Source: Symbiodinium natans (Eukaryota > Sar > Dinophyceae > Suessiales > Symbiodiniaceae). Taken from it: 64,000 nt of DNA. Both the position numbers and the translations under genes were made by a program. Shown here in pieces: positions 1-12,125 of this stretch (positions are counted from its first letter, which is position 1; each line of letters starts with the position of its first letter). The stretch is taken from contig CAJNDS010000401.1 of the NCBI GenBank assembly GCA_905221605.1, forward strand, positions 40,001-104,000, given 5' to 3'. The notes below the pieces were generated by a model that was given only the letters and a program-made list of their open reading frames with translations, had not been told where the DNA came from and did no database searches.

Positions 1-3000
1 CTTGGGACCACAGCACCACGGCCACATACCTCCGAGGCTCTCAACAGGGCCCTGCTACCACGAGAAGCGCTGAATGATGCGTTATGAGGCGTTCAGCACA
101 GGAGATCACACAAGCCCCGCATCGCAGGAGGCCACCTTGCAGCGAGAGGCGAGGCACATGCCTTGCGCACACGCTGCCGGGGACCTTACCATACAAGCAC
201 CCGGCGCATCCGGCAGACCACGGCGAAGCAAGTCGGAAAGGTTGGCAGGGGACCTGCTGCTGCCACGGCATGGCCGAACTGCAGCAGCGTTGGCTCCTAT
301 GTCAAATGTTCGGACCTGCCATGTTATCCAATGTGCTACCAGGTTGCTACCACCCTTCCTGACAGGAATTCCGGGGAGAATTTCCGGAAGGCACAGCGGC
401 GCGCGGGAAGGCACGACAGGTATCCAGTCGCAGGCAACATGAAGCTGGTTCGTACACGATCCACCGCATGCTCTGACGCACACGAGCAACAATGCTGTCG
501 CAGGTCGCGGGGCGCGGTGGTGCTCTGCCACGCAGTGCTGCTTGTGGCCCGGCTTTGAAAAGACCAGGAGCTGTTTCCCCTCATTGAAGATGGCAGGACA
601 AGCCAATGCAGAAAGCGCCCTGCGGGCCTACCCAAGCACCCCAAAAATTGGGAGAGTGTCGGTTGAAGGAGCCCCCAAGTCTCATCTCAAAGAGCATGAG
701 GGCACCTTCTGATGCCCGGAGAGCAGCTGCAGCTTAAGCCCACAACACGATGGCTGCCCCCCCCCACCCCGGAAGAGGGACCAGCATGACACTGGCCTCA
801 GGATTTCCCATCTGCACCACGCCCAGGTCCCAGGCTGGCCCGGAAGGCGAGGCTGCTCTCCGCTCGGGCTAGCGGTGTTCAGGGTTTTGGATGTCTTGAT
901 GTGCGGACTGGCATCTTCTACACTTGCTGGACGTCACAGGAAGCACTCTGCAATGAATTGCAACATCCGACAAGCACGTCGGCACGTTCAAGGTATTCTT
1001 AGTATGCTTGTTCCCAAAAAAAAACTACATGTCACTTCGCGTTCTGCAAGATTTCAAGGCACGAGACCCCAAGCCCGCAAAGCCATGGGTTTTGCAGAAT
1101 CGGCCGCGAATCATATATGTGTGTGCACACATTCTGCAGTTGTCCAAGGATGGGGGATAGCCTGGTAGCTGAGACATATCAACCTCTGAAGTTGCAGTTC
1201 TTGTTCAACCCCCTGTACCAGACGCGCTTTGGTGCAAACGGTTCCCCCCCCTTCATCTCGCCGAACACAAAGAATGGGACATGAAACTCAGCAGTCCCCT
1301 GCAGAAACCAACATGGATGTGGCGTTTCTGCAGGCACCCTGCAGAGTTAAGAACACTGTGGAAGGGAGCAGCTTGCGTCCTCCTTGAGTCCACAGCCTCA
1401 CTGTCATCAGAAAACGCTGGCGTTGAGAAGACGCTGTGGAAGTCTACACAGTCTACACACCCCAACACGGACATCGAGGCAGAACACGATCGGAACAGCT
1501 CCCTGGACATGCTTCGGGTTGCTGCGAGGCAGTTTCTGACAGACGGCAGCCGTGGAGGGTGAGGGAAGAGCGCGCACCGGTCACAAAAGCGGGCTTCTTC
1601 TTGACAGCACATCCGGGTGGGCAGCATCTGGTTCAAGCCCGTTTCATCAGCGGGAAGTCCGCATAGGCAACGGTGCTTTGCCAAGTGGCTTGAGCTACCG
1701 CGGCAGTGTGCAAGGTTAATGTGAAGAACGAGAACGCACAGCTGTTCCAGAAACGGTCATGAATCCTGTAGCAGGGAGGGACGAACAGAAGTTCAGCGAG
1801 ACGCATCGTTCCTGCTGATCCTGCACGGCATGCAGATAATAGGGCGATGCCGTTGAAACCAATGTGTTGTCGTGGAGAACACGCTGTGAATGCACACCCC
1901 CTAAGGGCGGGTGGGGGTGGGGGTCCCTCGAAGTAGGCGGCCACCTGTTTCGGTAAGTGTGGTTTCGGCGGAGGGGGTGGGGGGCACTCTACTTGGGAGG
2001 CGCGCTAAGGCACCAGACGTGTGAAAAGGCGCGACGCTGCTTTGGCACGTGACATTACCAAAGGCACCCCCATGTGACACAAGGCCCAGCACTGAATGTC
2101 AAACCCCAAGGGGACGCAGGTTCGAGGGAAACAGTCAGGAATGTGAAGTGTTGCGCGTGCCTGCATGTGCCTGGGGGTACTACTGTGTCTGTGGCCAGGA
2201 AAAAGCGGAAACGGAAGTCCCAACAACAGCAGCTGGGCAGGGACATGTGAAAACTGTACGCCTAGCGATGCAGGACAGGGTCTGGGGAGACTGCTTTCGA
2301 TCCCGACACCCGCAATCAGGAATTCCACTCGCTGTGACCACATGCACCATATTCTGACGAGACCCCCTTTGTACTCCGAAGTGGTGCTGCGACACAACAT
2401 TGGCGAACATGTCCGGAAGCAAAGGCACGCGCGTTCGCGGTGCCACTAGCCCAGTTGAGACTCGATCCGGTATCAAGACGCAGGGTCCCGGAAAAGTACC
2501 GCAACGCCGCTGGTCCATAAAGGAATCTACTCCACTGGACTGAACAAAGAGACTTGTCCAGCTTGAAAGGCGTTGCCCAAAGTGAGCGCAGATTTGGCTA
2601 CGGTTACGCCTTCTGCAGGTGCAACAGCGCCATGAACGCGCGAAGTCAAATTGCACGGGAGCACACGACACCACTTGCTCTTGCGAGAGTTCCCCACCCC
2701 AACGCCAGTAGGTGGGCCACCTATGTAAAATAGGTGCCACGCAGAGTGACCCCTTCCCCCCATCCGCCTATTATTAGGGGGTGGGCATGCTGTGACGTTC
2801 CCAGACATACGATCATGATTTCCGGCTTGGTGCGAAGCGGCATCCGACATGTAGCGGCCCTAGATCGTGCGACGTGCTCTGGTCGGCAGTTGCAGGCAAG
2901 CAGCTTGAAGCAAACACACCTAGAGGTCCCAAAACTGGAAATCTCTTCTTGACTGCAACACTTCGGAATCAGAAAGATCCGCTCGAAACCCGTCTCGTGC

Positions 3001-6000
3001 AAACGTGTTTCTTGCAGTGGCTAGGGCCACTGCGATGGCAAGGTGCAACACGCAATTCAAGGATGCACAGACACGGTAAGAATCCAGTTCGTGGGTCTGT
3101 GAGCACAAGACTTAAAGGCAGTGCACCGGCTCTACGTCCGAACAAGCCAACTGTACTCTAAGCAGCTGCAGCGGGGCTCGCAGAGCAGTTGCCAGTTGAG
3201 GCCTCCCTTCTCGCATGGCAAGCAAGAACCGGAAAGAATCAGCGACTTCTTGCTCAAAGGCTGCAAGAAGCTCGACGGGGCGGCACAACTCTGAGGTTCC
3301 ACCTGCGCCAGCAGCACCAGCGCAGCAGAGGCCCGATGCTCGAGTTGCACAGGGTACTAAGGCCTGGGCCTGGGCTTCGAGAAGCTGGACATGGAGCATA
3401 TGGAGCACATGGTCCATGGAGCATCAAAGGGCGTGCAAGCCCTGCATCGGAAGCGCACGCAACCTTCCAAAATGCTGGCTGGGAAAGGGGAGGCAGCAAC
3501 ACAGGCTTCCTCACAAAGTGCCCAGTCCGCTTGCTGGCTCAGACAAGGCCGAGAAAACCAAACAGATCTGACATCTTGTCATCGTGTATCTTCGAGCTCG
3601 CAGACGCCCAACTCATGCACAGTTCGGTCCCAGAAATTCGAGCGACACACACATGCGCAGCACAACCTAGGAAAGAACCAAAAGGGCCAGAGAGGTTTGG
3701 CCTTTAGGGTTTAGGCTCACCGGTGGATCCGGGGTAAGATGTTGGTAGGTCTGGTCCTACGTTGCTTGCACGAGCACGCACGTCGTTGTGGCCATGGAGC
3801 CTGTCAAGACGGGTGCAGAAGAGTTTGTTTGGCGCTTCCATAGGAAGCTTCAAGGTACCCTTGCTTTTGCAAAACATCGTGCTTGTGCGCCAGGTTCCAA
3901 AGCATAGGTCATAGGTTCTATGCCAGAATCAGAGAAGCTGCTTTTAGTAGTTTGCTGCTTGCTGACGATGAACATACAGGGTCCAGATCGATAGCGGTGG
4001 GGAACTACGGGAACTACCTGATTTAAATTGCTGCGCCTCTCGCGGATTCTCTAAAGCCTCAAGACACACACAACACTCCTGCTGGTGAGGCGAGGGCAGT
4101 GTGGAGTAGAAAGAGAGAGGCGGCACCTGCTTCTGAGGCCAAAAGGCCCCGCCAAGCGCGCAAGACTGACACAGAGTCTGGCCGCTAAGCACAGAAACCC
4201 TGATCAACCCCCGCTTGCAAATTATCGGAGAGGTGGCGGACGATGGGACGGCTGCGCGAGCACACGGCCTCGAAACAGGCTGACAAACCTCCGGGGCATC
4301 TGCATTTGCACGACAGCGTTCGCGTGAGTGACACAGGGGATCGAGCCTACTTGGCAAAAGCAGCCCCCCAGTGCACTCAAGGCCAGCCTAGGTCTGATGT
4401 CAAATTGTTCACTCCTGCCGCTCTTAGCCGCCTTGGCCAATCAAAGGTTCCGATAGCCGGACGCATGGCGGCCCGAATGCCTCCTCCAGACTCAAGACAG
4501 AGGGGTACGTCGCTGAATCGGAAAAGCTGTTGAAACATCGGTGGGCTCATGAAGCTGTCCCTACACCCTAAGACCCCCAGACCCCATATTGCCCCCGCCA
4601 AGCTTTCCCCGCGTTCCTCATCTCGGAATCAGCCCGGTGAAGTTTGGGGCTTAGGGTTGGGGGGGTGAGTGCCGACAGAAGGCCATTGCGGCCCCAGAGC
4701 AGCGATTGTGGGGGCCCCGAAACCCTTAACCCTACCTCCAAAACGGTAGATGCTGGCGAGGTGCGCCCCTTTTCGAAACCTGGCACTTCTGGGAGTTTCG
4801 AGGGCCAGGCCTAGGCCCAAAATGTGCCGGAACCCTAACACAGGGGCCCTTCTTCGAAGAAGGTCTTGTTATAAGGAACCCCACAATACAGGTGCTGCAA
4901 AGCGCCGGCCCTTTGCAAGCTTCTGCACGTGGCTGCGGCATCCTTCCGCCGCAAGCTGCCAGGCAAAGCTATGTTCTCGGGCAGACCCCGCACGCCCTGA
5001 CAGCTGACTCTCTCGGTGTCGAACACCATGTCACCGCTTGCCTAGCGCCGGCTGGTGCCCCGAAATCTACTTCACGACGTCTTGTTGGGTGGACACGCGC
5101 CGGTGCGCTTGTGGCTTTCAGCCTCAGCGGCTCTGACCTTGGCCCTTCTCCCCCGAAACAGGTGCGTTTCACCAATGAACTAAGGGTCTGAAACAAGCCG
5201 TTTGCGAGCTGCCTACTAATGAGGATGGCCGTGTTGCACAGCCTGCCGAAGGTTCACTGCATTTACAACGGAGTTCAGGAATGCAGCATACTTCAACAAG
5301 CATGTGACCTCATCCACTGGGGTATTCGAGATGTGGAATGCCCGATCAGCTTCATGGCTGCGAACCGAAACCCTCAAGCCATCTAAACCCTGCAGGACCA
5401 CAGCGGCTTCGGGGGCTTCGGCTTCGCAGAAGTCTTCGACTCACCCTACAGCATCAAAGGGAGACCTGCAGATATCCATCAATCTCACAAATCTCACAGA
5501 CCCCCACCCAGCTACCGGAAACCCTACACTTCAGAGGTTGGCGATTGATTTGGCGCTCTCCATGGGATGATGTCACGAGTTCGTCACCTGCCAGTAGGCA
5601 GCGCTTTGCCAGTCCAACGATGGGCCCGGAACAGCTTTAGAGCGCGTACAAGCTCGTGGAGCTCAAGCTGCAGAACCGTAAAAATGTGTTAGGGCTGCCT
5701 CTGGAGCACTTTAAGAAGCCAAGCAGGATCCTACTCCAGCCGCTGCAAACTGGTTCTATACATGTTGTGGGAAGGTTCATGCTAGGGTTTTGGGTGCAGG
5801 GTTTAGGGTTTGTGGCGCAAGCCAATCCCAGATGTCTCCTGAAGAATGTGCATCCTCGATCTCTCAGCTTCCCAGGGAGCAACAATGTCCAGGACTGCCA
5901 CGTGCAAAACGGAGCTTGGCGGGTGGCATGTCCGACCACCCTCACCCTGAAACTCAGAAAGCTAACTTGCAACATCAAGCTTTGCTACTGCCAGTATGTG

Positions 6001-8100
6001 TGGCATCACCCACGGCACGAGCACACCCTCAGGGGGAAGTGGGGGAACCCGACAGGAGCAAGCGCTGCGCCTCAGCGCCAGTAGTTTGGAAGAGGCAAAG
6101 GACGCTGGGCTAAGGCAAAGAGGCTCTAGGCTCCAGGGTTGAAGGGGCTTAGGGCCAAAGGAGCCAAAGGAGGTGCAGTGAGCTTTATGTCTCTGTCGAC
6201 ATCGCATGGAGGAGCCAGCACACCGGCCCACGCTCAAAATTCTGCCAGCAGCCCTAAACCCTAAGCCCTAAACCGTTACAACAGCAGCCTCCCGATGATT
6301 TTCCGAGCAAAGCCGAGCTGGTGCCCCTGGTCTGGGCAGCTCTGCAGCTGCTCCCCTTCACCCCCCCTTTACGGGTTTCATCACTACCTCTTGTGAGACG
6401 GCAGACTGGCCGGTTTCTGGCAATAAGTTTAAGAAGATCACACACTTTGGCTACTGCTCTTCAGTTGGCCAAGGCGGTAGCGAACGTAAGCGCAAGGGCA
6501 ATTCCGGTTGGCTCAAGTTCAGGCATTTCGTGGCAGGGTCTTCGTCACTGCTTAGCAGATCAATGGTTAGTCAGTCAAGTTGCGTCACGGCGTCGCATGG
6601 GGTTTCAGCCATGTGGTTCTGACCGAAGCGGAAAGCCGGACGAGCCTCGCATGCTGGCCACACATTTTGACGTCTGCACAGCCTGCGCCTGTCGAGCATT
6701 TTAAAAAGCGATTCGTGGGATGCTTTCTCAGAAGAGCCTCTTATCTTAAGGTAGACTGGAGCCTCTTAAAGCAGATCGAATCATCTTCCTAGGCTTGCAG
6801 GGCGAGCATCAGACACACTTGTTGGGACGTTGGCCGGCTTGCAGCGCGAGGTCTCACACGACCATGTTGGGGCGTTGGCAGCACGACACGGCAGAGGCCC
6901 ATCTTCCTACAAAAGGGCTGCCAGGGCCTCCTTGATATGCTGGCATCAAGGCCAGACAGGTGCTGTCAGGTGAGCCGAAGCCTCTGGGAGCCAATGCTAC
7001 GGCTTGTCCAGGCCAAGCCTCCGGCAAAGCTGGCTGCAAACGTGCCACACTGGCGCGGAAGCGCAAGCCTTGCTGCAAGAACAGCAGGGACAATCTGTCC
7101 CAGATGCCGGGTCACCTTAGCTGAACACGACGCAAGCTCAAGTCAGGGTACGAGTTCCAGGTGCGGAGATCTTCTAGTGAATTTAGCAGCCAGGATAGCC
7201 ATAGCAACCTCCACTTAAGACAAGCCGGGACCCGAAAGGAGTCCTCAATTTTTACGGATCAGGCTGGGCCTGCGAGGCGCAAACAAATCCCGAGGCCACA
7301 AGATCTTCCTCTTTGCAGCACATTCATTCAGGTAACCCAACATCAAGGCAGCACGATGACCCGCGCAAACGGGAGAGGCTGGTTCGGCCTCCTTCTAGAT
7401 GCGTGATGAAGAAGCTTCGGAGGCTGCTATGAAATACCACAGATCGAAGAGTCGTGTATCTCTAGATTCTAGCTGGTGCCCAGTGAACCGGCCGTGCAAG
7501 CTCAAGCACCCTGCCTGCCTACCTGCCCGCCTCCCGACCTGCACAAACAAAGATTGCGTAGTTTGTTTTCGCAGTTCATCCTAAAGCCTGAGCCCTTAAG
7601 AAACGTCCGTCGGAGAACCCATCAGACTTGGCAAACAGTAACTGCGTTTGGCTGGCTCAGGTGCTCTGCGAGTCTGCAAGGCTCGCGACTCGCAACTGAG
7701 GTCACGGCTTCGCCATCGTGTCGCAGGCACATGGCGGTGATGTTCAAAACACCAGCAGGCAATAGCTTGAATGCAACTGAATGTCCTGTTGCCTGATGTA
7801 CGGAACACGTCTTGAACAGTACATGCCACTTTGTCACTGACAAGACTCAAATGTTATTCTTCCCTTAACATCTGAAGATCGCTGCAATCTGCCTGGAAAA
7901 GGAGCCGCGGGAGCGAATCGTGCTATTTGAATTTCCGGCATAATCGGGCCAGGTGGTTCGGGCTTTAGGGCCACGGGTTTTCGGCTTTGGGATTGTCGTC
8001 TGGCGCTCATGACACTAGGATTGATGTAGGTTGGGCTTGGGATCGGGTAGAGGGCTTCTTGGGAGCAGGTTTCGAGGTCTGGAGAGGCTCCGTTTTCCCT
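1..8100. other. No supportable gene; spacer with scattered single TTTAGGG units
   Basis: Both strands were read in all frames. Reading frames are short, mutually overlapping and without recognisable domains or sustained amino-acid bias. Isolated copies of the telomere-like unit occur near 3,705, 5,780-5,810 and 6,240-6,270. A minus-strand stretch at about 3,190-3,300 (aa pattern LLAAFEQEV) and the plus strand opposite it both look mildly protein-like, so neither can be called. Short or diverged exons could be hidden here. Confidence 0.5.
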
Positions 8101-8209
8101 AACACCCATTCCACAAGATCACGGAAATATCACCAAAGTATCACTGAAATAATTCTGTCGGCCATCCAGTGGTTGGCTCATTGGCAGATCATAATGGTAT
8201 GATTCCAAA

Positions 8210-8808
8210 ATGATTAATTTTCTCAATTCAGGACGGCCCCTCACTTCAAGAGTAGGTATCGCTGAGCTTTTGGAGTTGTTTCAGGGCGAGCAATTTCCTG
8301 ATAAGTCTTGGTGGCAAGCTTGTTCAATCCTGGACAAGGCGGCCTTGGATTCGCCCCTGAATTTACTCCCATACAATGTTGAAAATTATCGAGCTGATAT
8401 CGTCGTTTAGGGTTCATGGTATTCTAGCCCAAGTGAGCTGACTATGCCCCGCGCCGTGATACGATGAGGGTAGTGCGTTCCATGGCTGGCTATGGTTTAC
8501 TTCCACCCTTGCACCCAAGCGTGTTGCTTTGTCGGTTTTCGCAGCAGCCTTGCTTTGCTCATAGCACGTCAACGTCGCCATGACAGCTAATTGGAGATAT
8601 GAAGTTCGTACAAGCAAGCAAGAGGAACACGCTTTTGCCGAATGCCTTAGGCATTCGGCATGCCCTGATCGATTGCGCTCGATGGCTGGTTGTGGCCGAA
8701 AATGGAATGATGAGGATTGGGTGTGACGAGATCATGACACAATTGCTAAGAAGCGCCACTGGGATGAGTGTCTTCCAGCCTGACTCAGGCCTCATTATTA
8801 GGGTTTAG
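8210..8808 (+). other. Two short plus-strand open frames in an AT-richer patch, unrecognised
   Basis: The patch at about 8,100-8,800 is visibly richer in A+T than its surroundings. Frames at 8,210-8,410 (66 codons, from ATG) and 8,599-8,808 (69 codons, from ATG) have balanced composition (for example GIAELLELFQGEQF and ALIDCARWLVVAENG). No family is recognised and no splice connection between them is evident. They could be remnant exons of a transferred or decayed gene, or chance frames. The second runs directly into a TTTAGGG array. Confidence 0.15.
8637..8659. repeat. Perfect 10-bp hairpin with 3-nt loop
   Basis: The left arm GCCGAATGCC (8,637-8,646) is followed by TTA and the exact reverse complement GGCATTCGGC (8,650-8,659). 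It lies inside the second short open frame of the AT-rich patch, with no T-run after it, so a terminator role is not indicated. Confidence 0.7.
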
Positions 8809-8865
8809 GTTTTTAGGGTTTGGGGTTTAGGGTTTAGAGTTTAGGGTTTAGGGTTTAGGGTTATG
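8798..8865 (+). repeat. Interstitial TTTAGGG array
   Basis: About nine mostly perfect TTTAGGG units with single-base variants. The plus strand carries the G-rich form. It is internal to the window, so it is not a chromosome end. Confidence 0.9.
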
Positions 8866-9103
8866 GGCTTGCCGGTTGGCGGGTTCGAGGGTTGAGGGGT
8901 TAGGGTTCAGGCGGGTTCTTTATGGCTAGGGATGAGGGGTGCCAGTAAGAAATCTTTCCAGTCGGGCGGGACAAACCTCCACACGCTAAGTTCCATGAAT
9001 CCATGGAGGAGGGCTCGGTATAAAGTTGGGGGGCTTTCGATTTCTTGGCCAGGCTGGGCTGAGGTCTCTGCAAGCCCTTGATCTGACGGGGTTTTGGGGT
9101 TTT

Positions 9104-9279
9104 GGGGTGTAGGGTTTAGGGTTTAGGGTTTAGGGCTTAGGGTTTAGGGTTTAGGCGTTTAGGCGTTTAGGGTTTAGGGTTTAGGGTGTAAGGTTTAGGG
9201 TTTAGGGTTTAGGGTTTAGGATTTAGGGTTTAGGGTTTAGGGTTTAGGGTTTAGGGTTTAGGGTTTAGGGTTTAGGGTT
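9104..9279 (+). repeat. Longest interstitial TTTAGGG array (about 24 units)
   Basis: Nearly continuous TTTAGGG units over about 175 bp, with occasional variants (TTAGGCG, TGTAAGG, GGATTTA). The last eight or so units are perfect. It ends abruptly at TTTCTACTCGCGG. TTTAGGG is the Arabidopsis-type telomere unit, also used by dinoflagellates. Confidence 0.9.
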
Positions 9280-9417
9280 TCTACTCGCGGGGTTGAGGGT
9301 GACAGGTGGTGGTGATGGCCAGAAAGGGTAGCAAAGCCGGCGGCTGCATAACCCGAAAGCGAGCGAAGGCAGAATCCTTGACGGATTCTGTGATGTTCTG
9401 TCTCCGCCTTTGGCGGA

Positions 9418-9575
9418 GGTGTCGGGGTGCAAAGTTGGACGCTGGTTGAAAGCTTCCCAGAGGCTTTTGATAGGAAGATCTCAAAGATCTCGGAAGTAGA
9501 CCCTAAACTCAACCCCTAAATCCCAAACCCAGTGGTAAGCAAGAAACCGACTGAAGCGAAAGACAGCATAGGTTT
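9418..9575 (+). repeat. Dispersed repeat Y, copy 1 (partner 28,827-28,985)
   Basis: About 158 bp matches 28,827-28,985 in the same orientation at roughly 88-90% by eye. Shared stretches include GGTTGAAAGCTTCCCAGA, GACCGACTGAAGCGAAAGAC (GAAACCGAC here) and AGCATAGGTTT. No coding content is recognised. Confidence 0.85.
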
Positions 9576-9655
9576 TGGGTTCAAGGATTTAGGGTCTAAA
9601 TCTTGCAAGGTTTAGCATCGAGTTTTGGGTTCAGGGGTCGAAGTTCAGTTTCGCC

Positions 9656-9722
9656 TCCCCCTTCTTCTGCCAAATCCACCCTAAGCCCTAAACGCCCTAA
9701 ACCTTACTCTACACAACAAGCC
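9656..9722 (-). repeat. Dispersed repeat X, copy 1 (inverted match to 28,770-28,822)
   Basis: TTCTGCCAAATCCACCCTAA and the following ACCTTACTCTAC match the reverse complement of 28,770-28,822. At 28.8 kb segments X and Y are adjacent; here X is inverted relative to Y and sits about 80 bp away, so one of the two loci has been rearranged. Confidence 0.75.
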
Positions 9723-10377
9723 TTCAGCGGTGACCAAGCGACAGCGCAATCACGAAGAAACCTGGGGCCACAACATCAAGTAATGCTTTTCAGCACTCAT
9801 GAGAACAGTGCTCCTGCAACTCAATCTACAGGCGATCCCACATGACAAAAAAAAACTGTGAACTTGATAAGCACGGGGCTAAGGAGCGCGAAAAGCGCCT
9901 GCAGCCGACACAACACAGGCGACAGCCGTGTAGCCAACACAGTCTCTAGGGTGCTTCATATCGTACTCATGCATTTGAGTGGAGTTGGCTGTAGAAACTG
10001 TCCCAGATCTTCCAACAGCCCGAAGGCCTTGGAGAGGAACCCCCCAAAACTCCCCCCCAAACACGAAACAAACCCCCGAAGGCAACGGCGAACCCACAAA
10101 ACGCACGAAATCCAGAACCACGAACCTTGTTTCTTCCTCCATGCCTTTGCGTTGCCTTGACTCCGACCCCAACCAAGGCTTGGATGCCTTTCTCATTGAA
10201 GAGAACTGCCCCCAAGGCATCCAAGGGCTACAACAGCTGACCCGACCGTGCAGTTTGGTGAAGTTGCCTGTAGCCTTTCTAGGAGACTTTCCGCAACAGC
10301 CCAAGGGCTCCTGCTGCATCTGCAGCGCATGCTCGAGGGCCTGCGCTGTACCCGAAACTTTTTGACGCGAGAACATG

Positions 10378-10890
10378 TCAAGCATGCAGTGGACAAGAAG
10401 ACCCGTCTTTGCGCAGAGTCGCATCGTCAATGCTGGGGAAACAAGGGTTTTGAGACATGAAGGCCTCGTCCTTTTCCGCCAGCTCCTCCGAGGCCTTTTG
10501 GAAGGCGTCCGCGTTCTCCACGACCAGGGCCTCAGCTCTACTTGGATCAACATGGATCAACTCCACATCCATTCCAATAGAAGCCACTTGGAAAGCGGCG
10601 CCCTGATCGTCGCAGCGGTTGTGGAGGTCGGCCGTGCTGAACTGGAGGTTGAGCAGGTCCTCCTCCTACGAAGACGCGGGAGACTTTGCCAAAAAAGCGC
10701 CTCAAGTCGGCTCTATTTTCGTTTCGCGACCCAGCTCAGATGGATGTCCTACAACGCTGAATTTCACAAAGCTCAGTTCTTCATTTTGACAAACCAAATC
10801 TTTTGTCAGGGGAAGCGAACCCAGGATTGACGAGGCCTTCTGCGCCAAGCAGTCGCTGAGGTTGCGAAGCTCCTCCTGAAGCATCTGCAC
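10378..10890 (-). CDS. Coiled-coil-like exon fragments, unrecognised gene
   Basis: Two minus-strand blocks look like coding remnants. Block 10,378-10,662 is open for about 94 codons and reads in part EEDLLNLQFSTADLHNRCDD, then VDPSRAEALVVENADAFQ and ASEELAEKDEAF. It has the even A/E/L/Q composition of a helical protein, and ATG codons only inside. Block 10,828-10,890 reads LQEELRNLSDCLAQKASS. A minus-strand frame spanning 9,879-10,553 overlaps the first block in another phase and looks like a shadow. The blocks may belong to the same minus-strand gene as those at 14.2-18.9 kb, but the distance (3.5 kb or more) and the absence of a verified splice chain make this tentative. No homology is claimed. 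Confidence 0.35.
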
Positions 10891-12092
10891 CTGAAAACTG
10901 ATCGCACATTGCAGCCAGCTCACCCGCAGCATACACCCTACGCCCTGCAAATACACTCCAGACATCTTCAGACCCTCAATGATCTGGGTACCCCGGAATC
11001 CCAAAGACATCCAAAGACCTCAAGAGCCCTGAAGGCCTCCTTGTTCTTGCCGCTTCGCACCTGCTTCACCTGCGAGCCCCAGCACAAGGATTTGCAAGTC
11101 CAGGCGAGTGTTAGTGTCCTTCTGGTCTGGGGTCTATGCAGGGCTTCATGCGGCTTCATGCAAGCACTCCGCGGGAAACACCACTTTCAACCGCTCCGGA
11201 GCCCAGAACCCTTTCACTACCAGCCTTCAATCATCCGTTTAGGGCCTAAGCCTAGGCCTCCTGAACCTTTAGCCAGGGCTGAAAAAAAAGAACCGCCTTC
11301 TTCTTGCGCAGGCTGCCGAACGTGTGAGCACGCTGCTTCCTGCGTGTGCCGTGACTTAGGGTGGATTTCGGATTTTGGGCCGGAAACAGAGTGCAGGTTC
11401 AGCATTCCGGGCTGGAAGTAGAATCAGCGCTCGGCGTAACCGATCGTGGAGGCAACGGAGGGCTGTAAAGACTGAAGGCCCTCTTGCATTCCCTAAACTT
11501 GAAGGAACATACTACAATGGAGACCCAGACAAAAAAGGCTTATAGGCAACGTAGGAGATGCGAATTCGAGGTGGCCATTTGCCTTCCGGCCAGGTACCTA
11601 AACACCCTAACACCTAAATCCTAAACCCCAAACCATGACCTTGTCTTCTTGTCGTGCTTGCCGTACATCGTGGTACAGGACCTGCCAGGTTTAGGGTTTA
11701 GGGTTCCCATGGGTTCCCAAGGCCCCTACACTTGGACTGCTCCTACCATGCACTGGTCTCCGGGGTTGACATTAGAACTTAAGGTTTCAGAATTCAGGGG
11801 AGGTTCACGGGTTCGGGGGTTTAGGGGTTTACGCGGAGTTGGGCTTGAGGGGCAGGGTGTGAGGGCTTAGCGTTCAGGGGGATCCTATCTTGGATCATTT
11901 GAAGGTCTTAGGGATTAGAATTTGCGGGTTTCAGGGCTTTAGGAACCCGAACAGGTCCCAAGGTCTCGGCCCATCTCGACGCGAGGCCAACGCCTGAAGA
12001 ACAGGACCGTAGTCCCTAAACCCTAAACCAAATTCCCTAAACCCTGAACCCTTTCAGGGTCTTGGGGTTTAGGGCTTCGGGTTCAGGGATTC

Positions 12093-12125
12093 TTTATGGC
12101 TTATATATATATATACATACATACA
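12093..12125. repeat. (AT)n/(CATA)n microsatellite
   Basis: TATATATATATATA followed by CATACATACATACATG in otherwise GC-balanced DNA. Confidence 0.85.

Noticed and set aside
2180-2740. 186-codon minus-strand frame
   Set aside because: Cys/Arg/Pro-rich random-looking composition, no domain, competing frames on both strands.
9104-9279. Chromosome end (true telomere)
   Set aside because: The array is internal, degenerate at its left part and one of many in both orientations.
9879-10553. 224-codon minus-strand frame
   Set aside because: Unstructured composition. The overlapping phase at 10,378-10,662 is the protein-like one.
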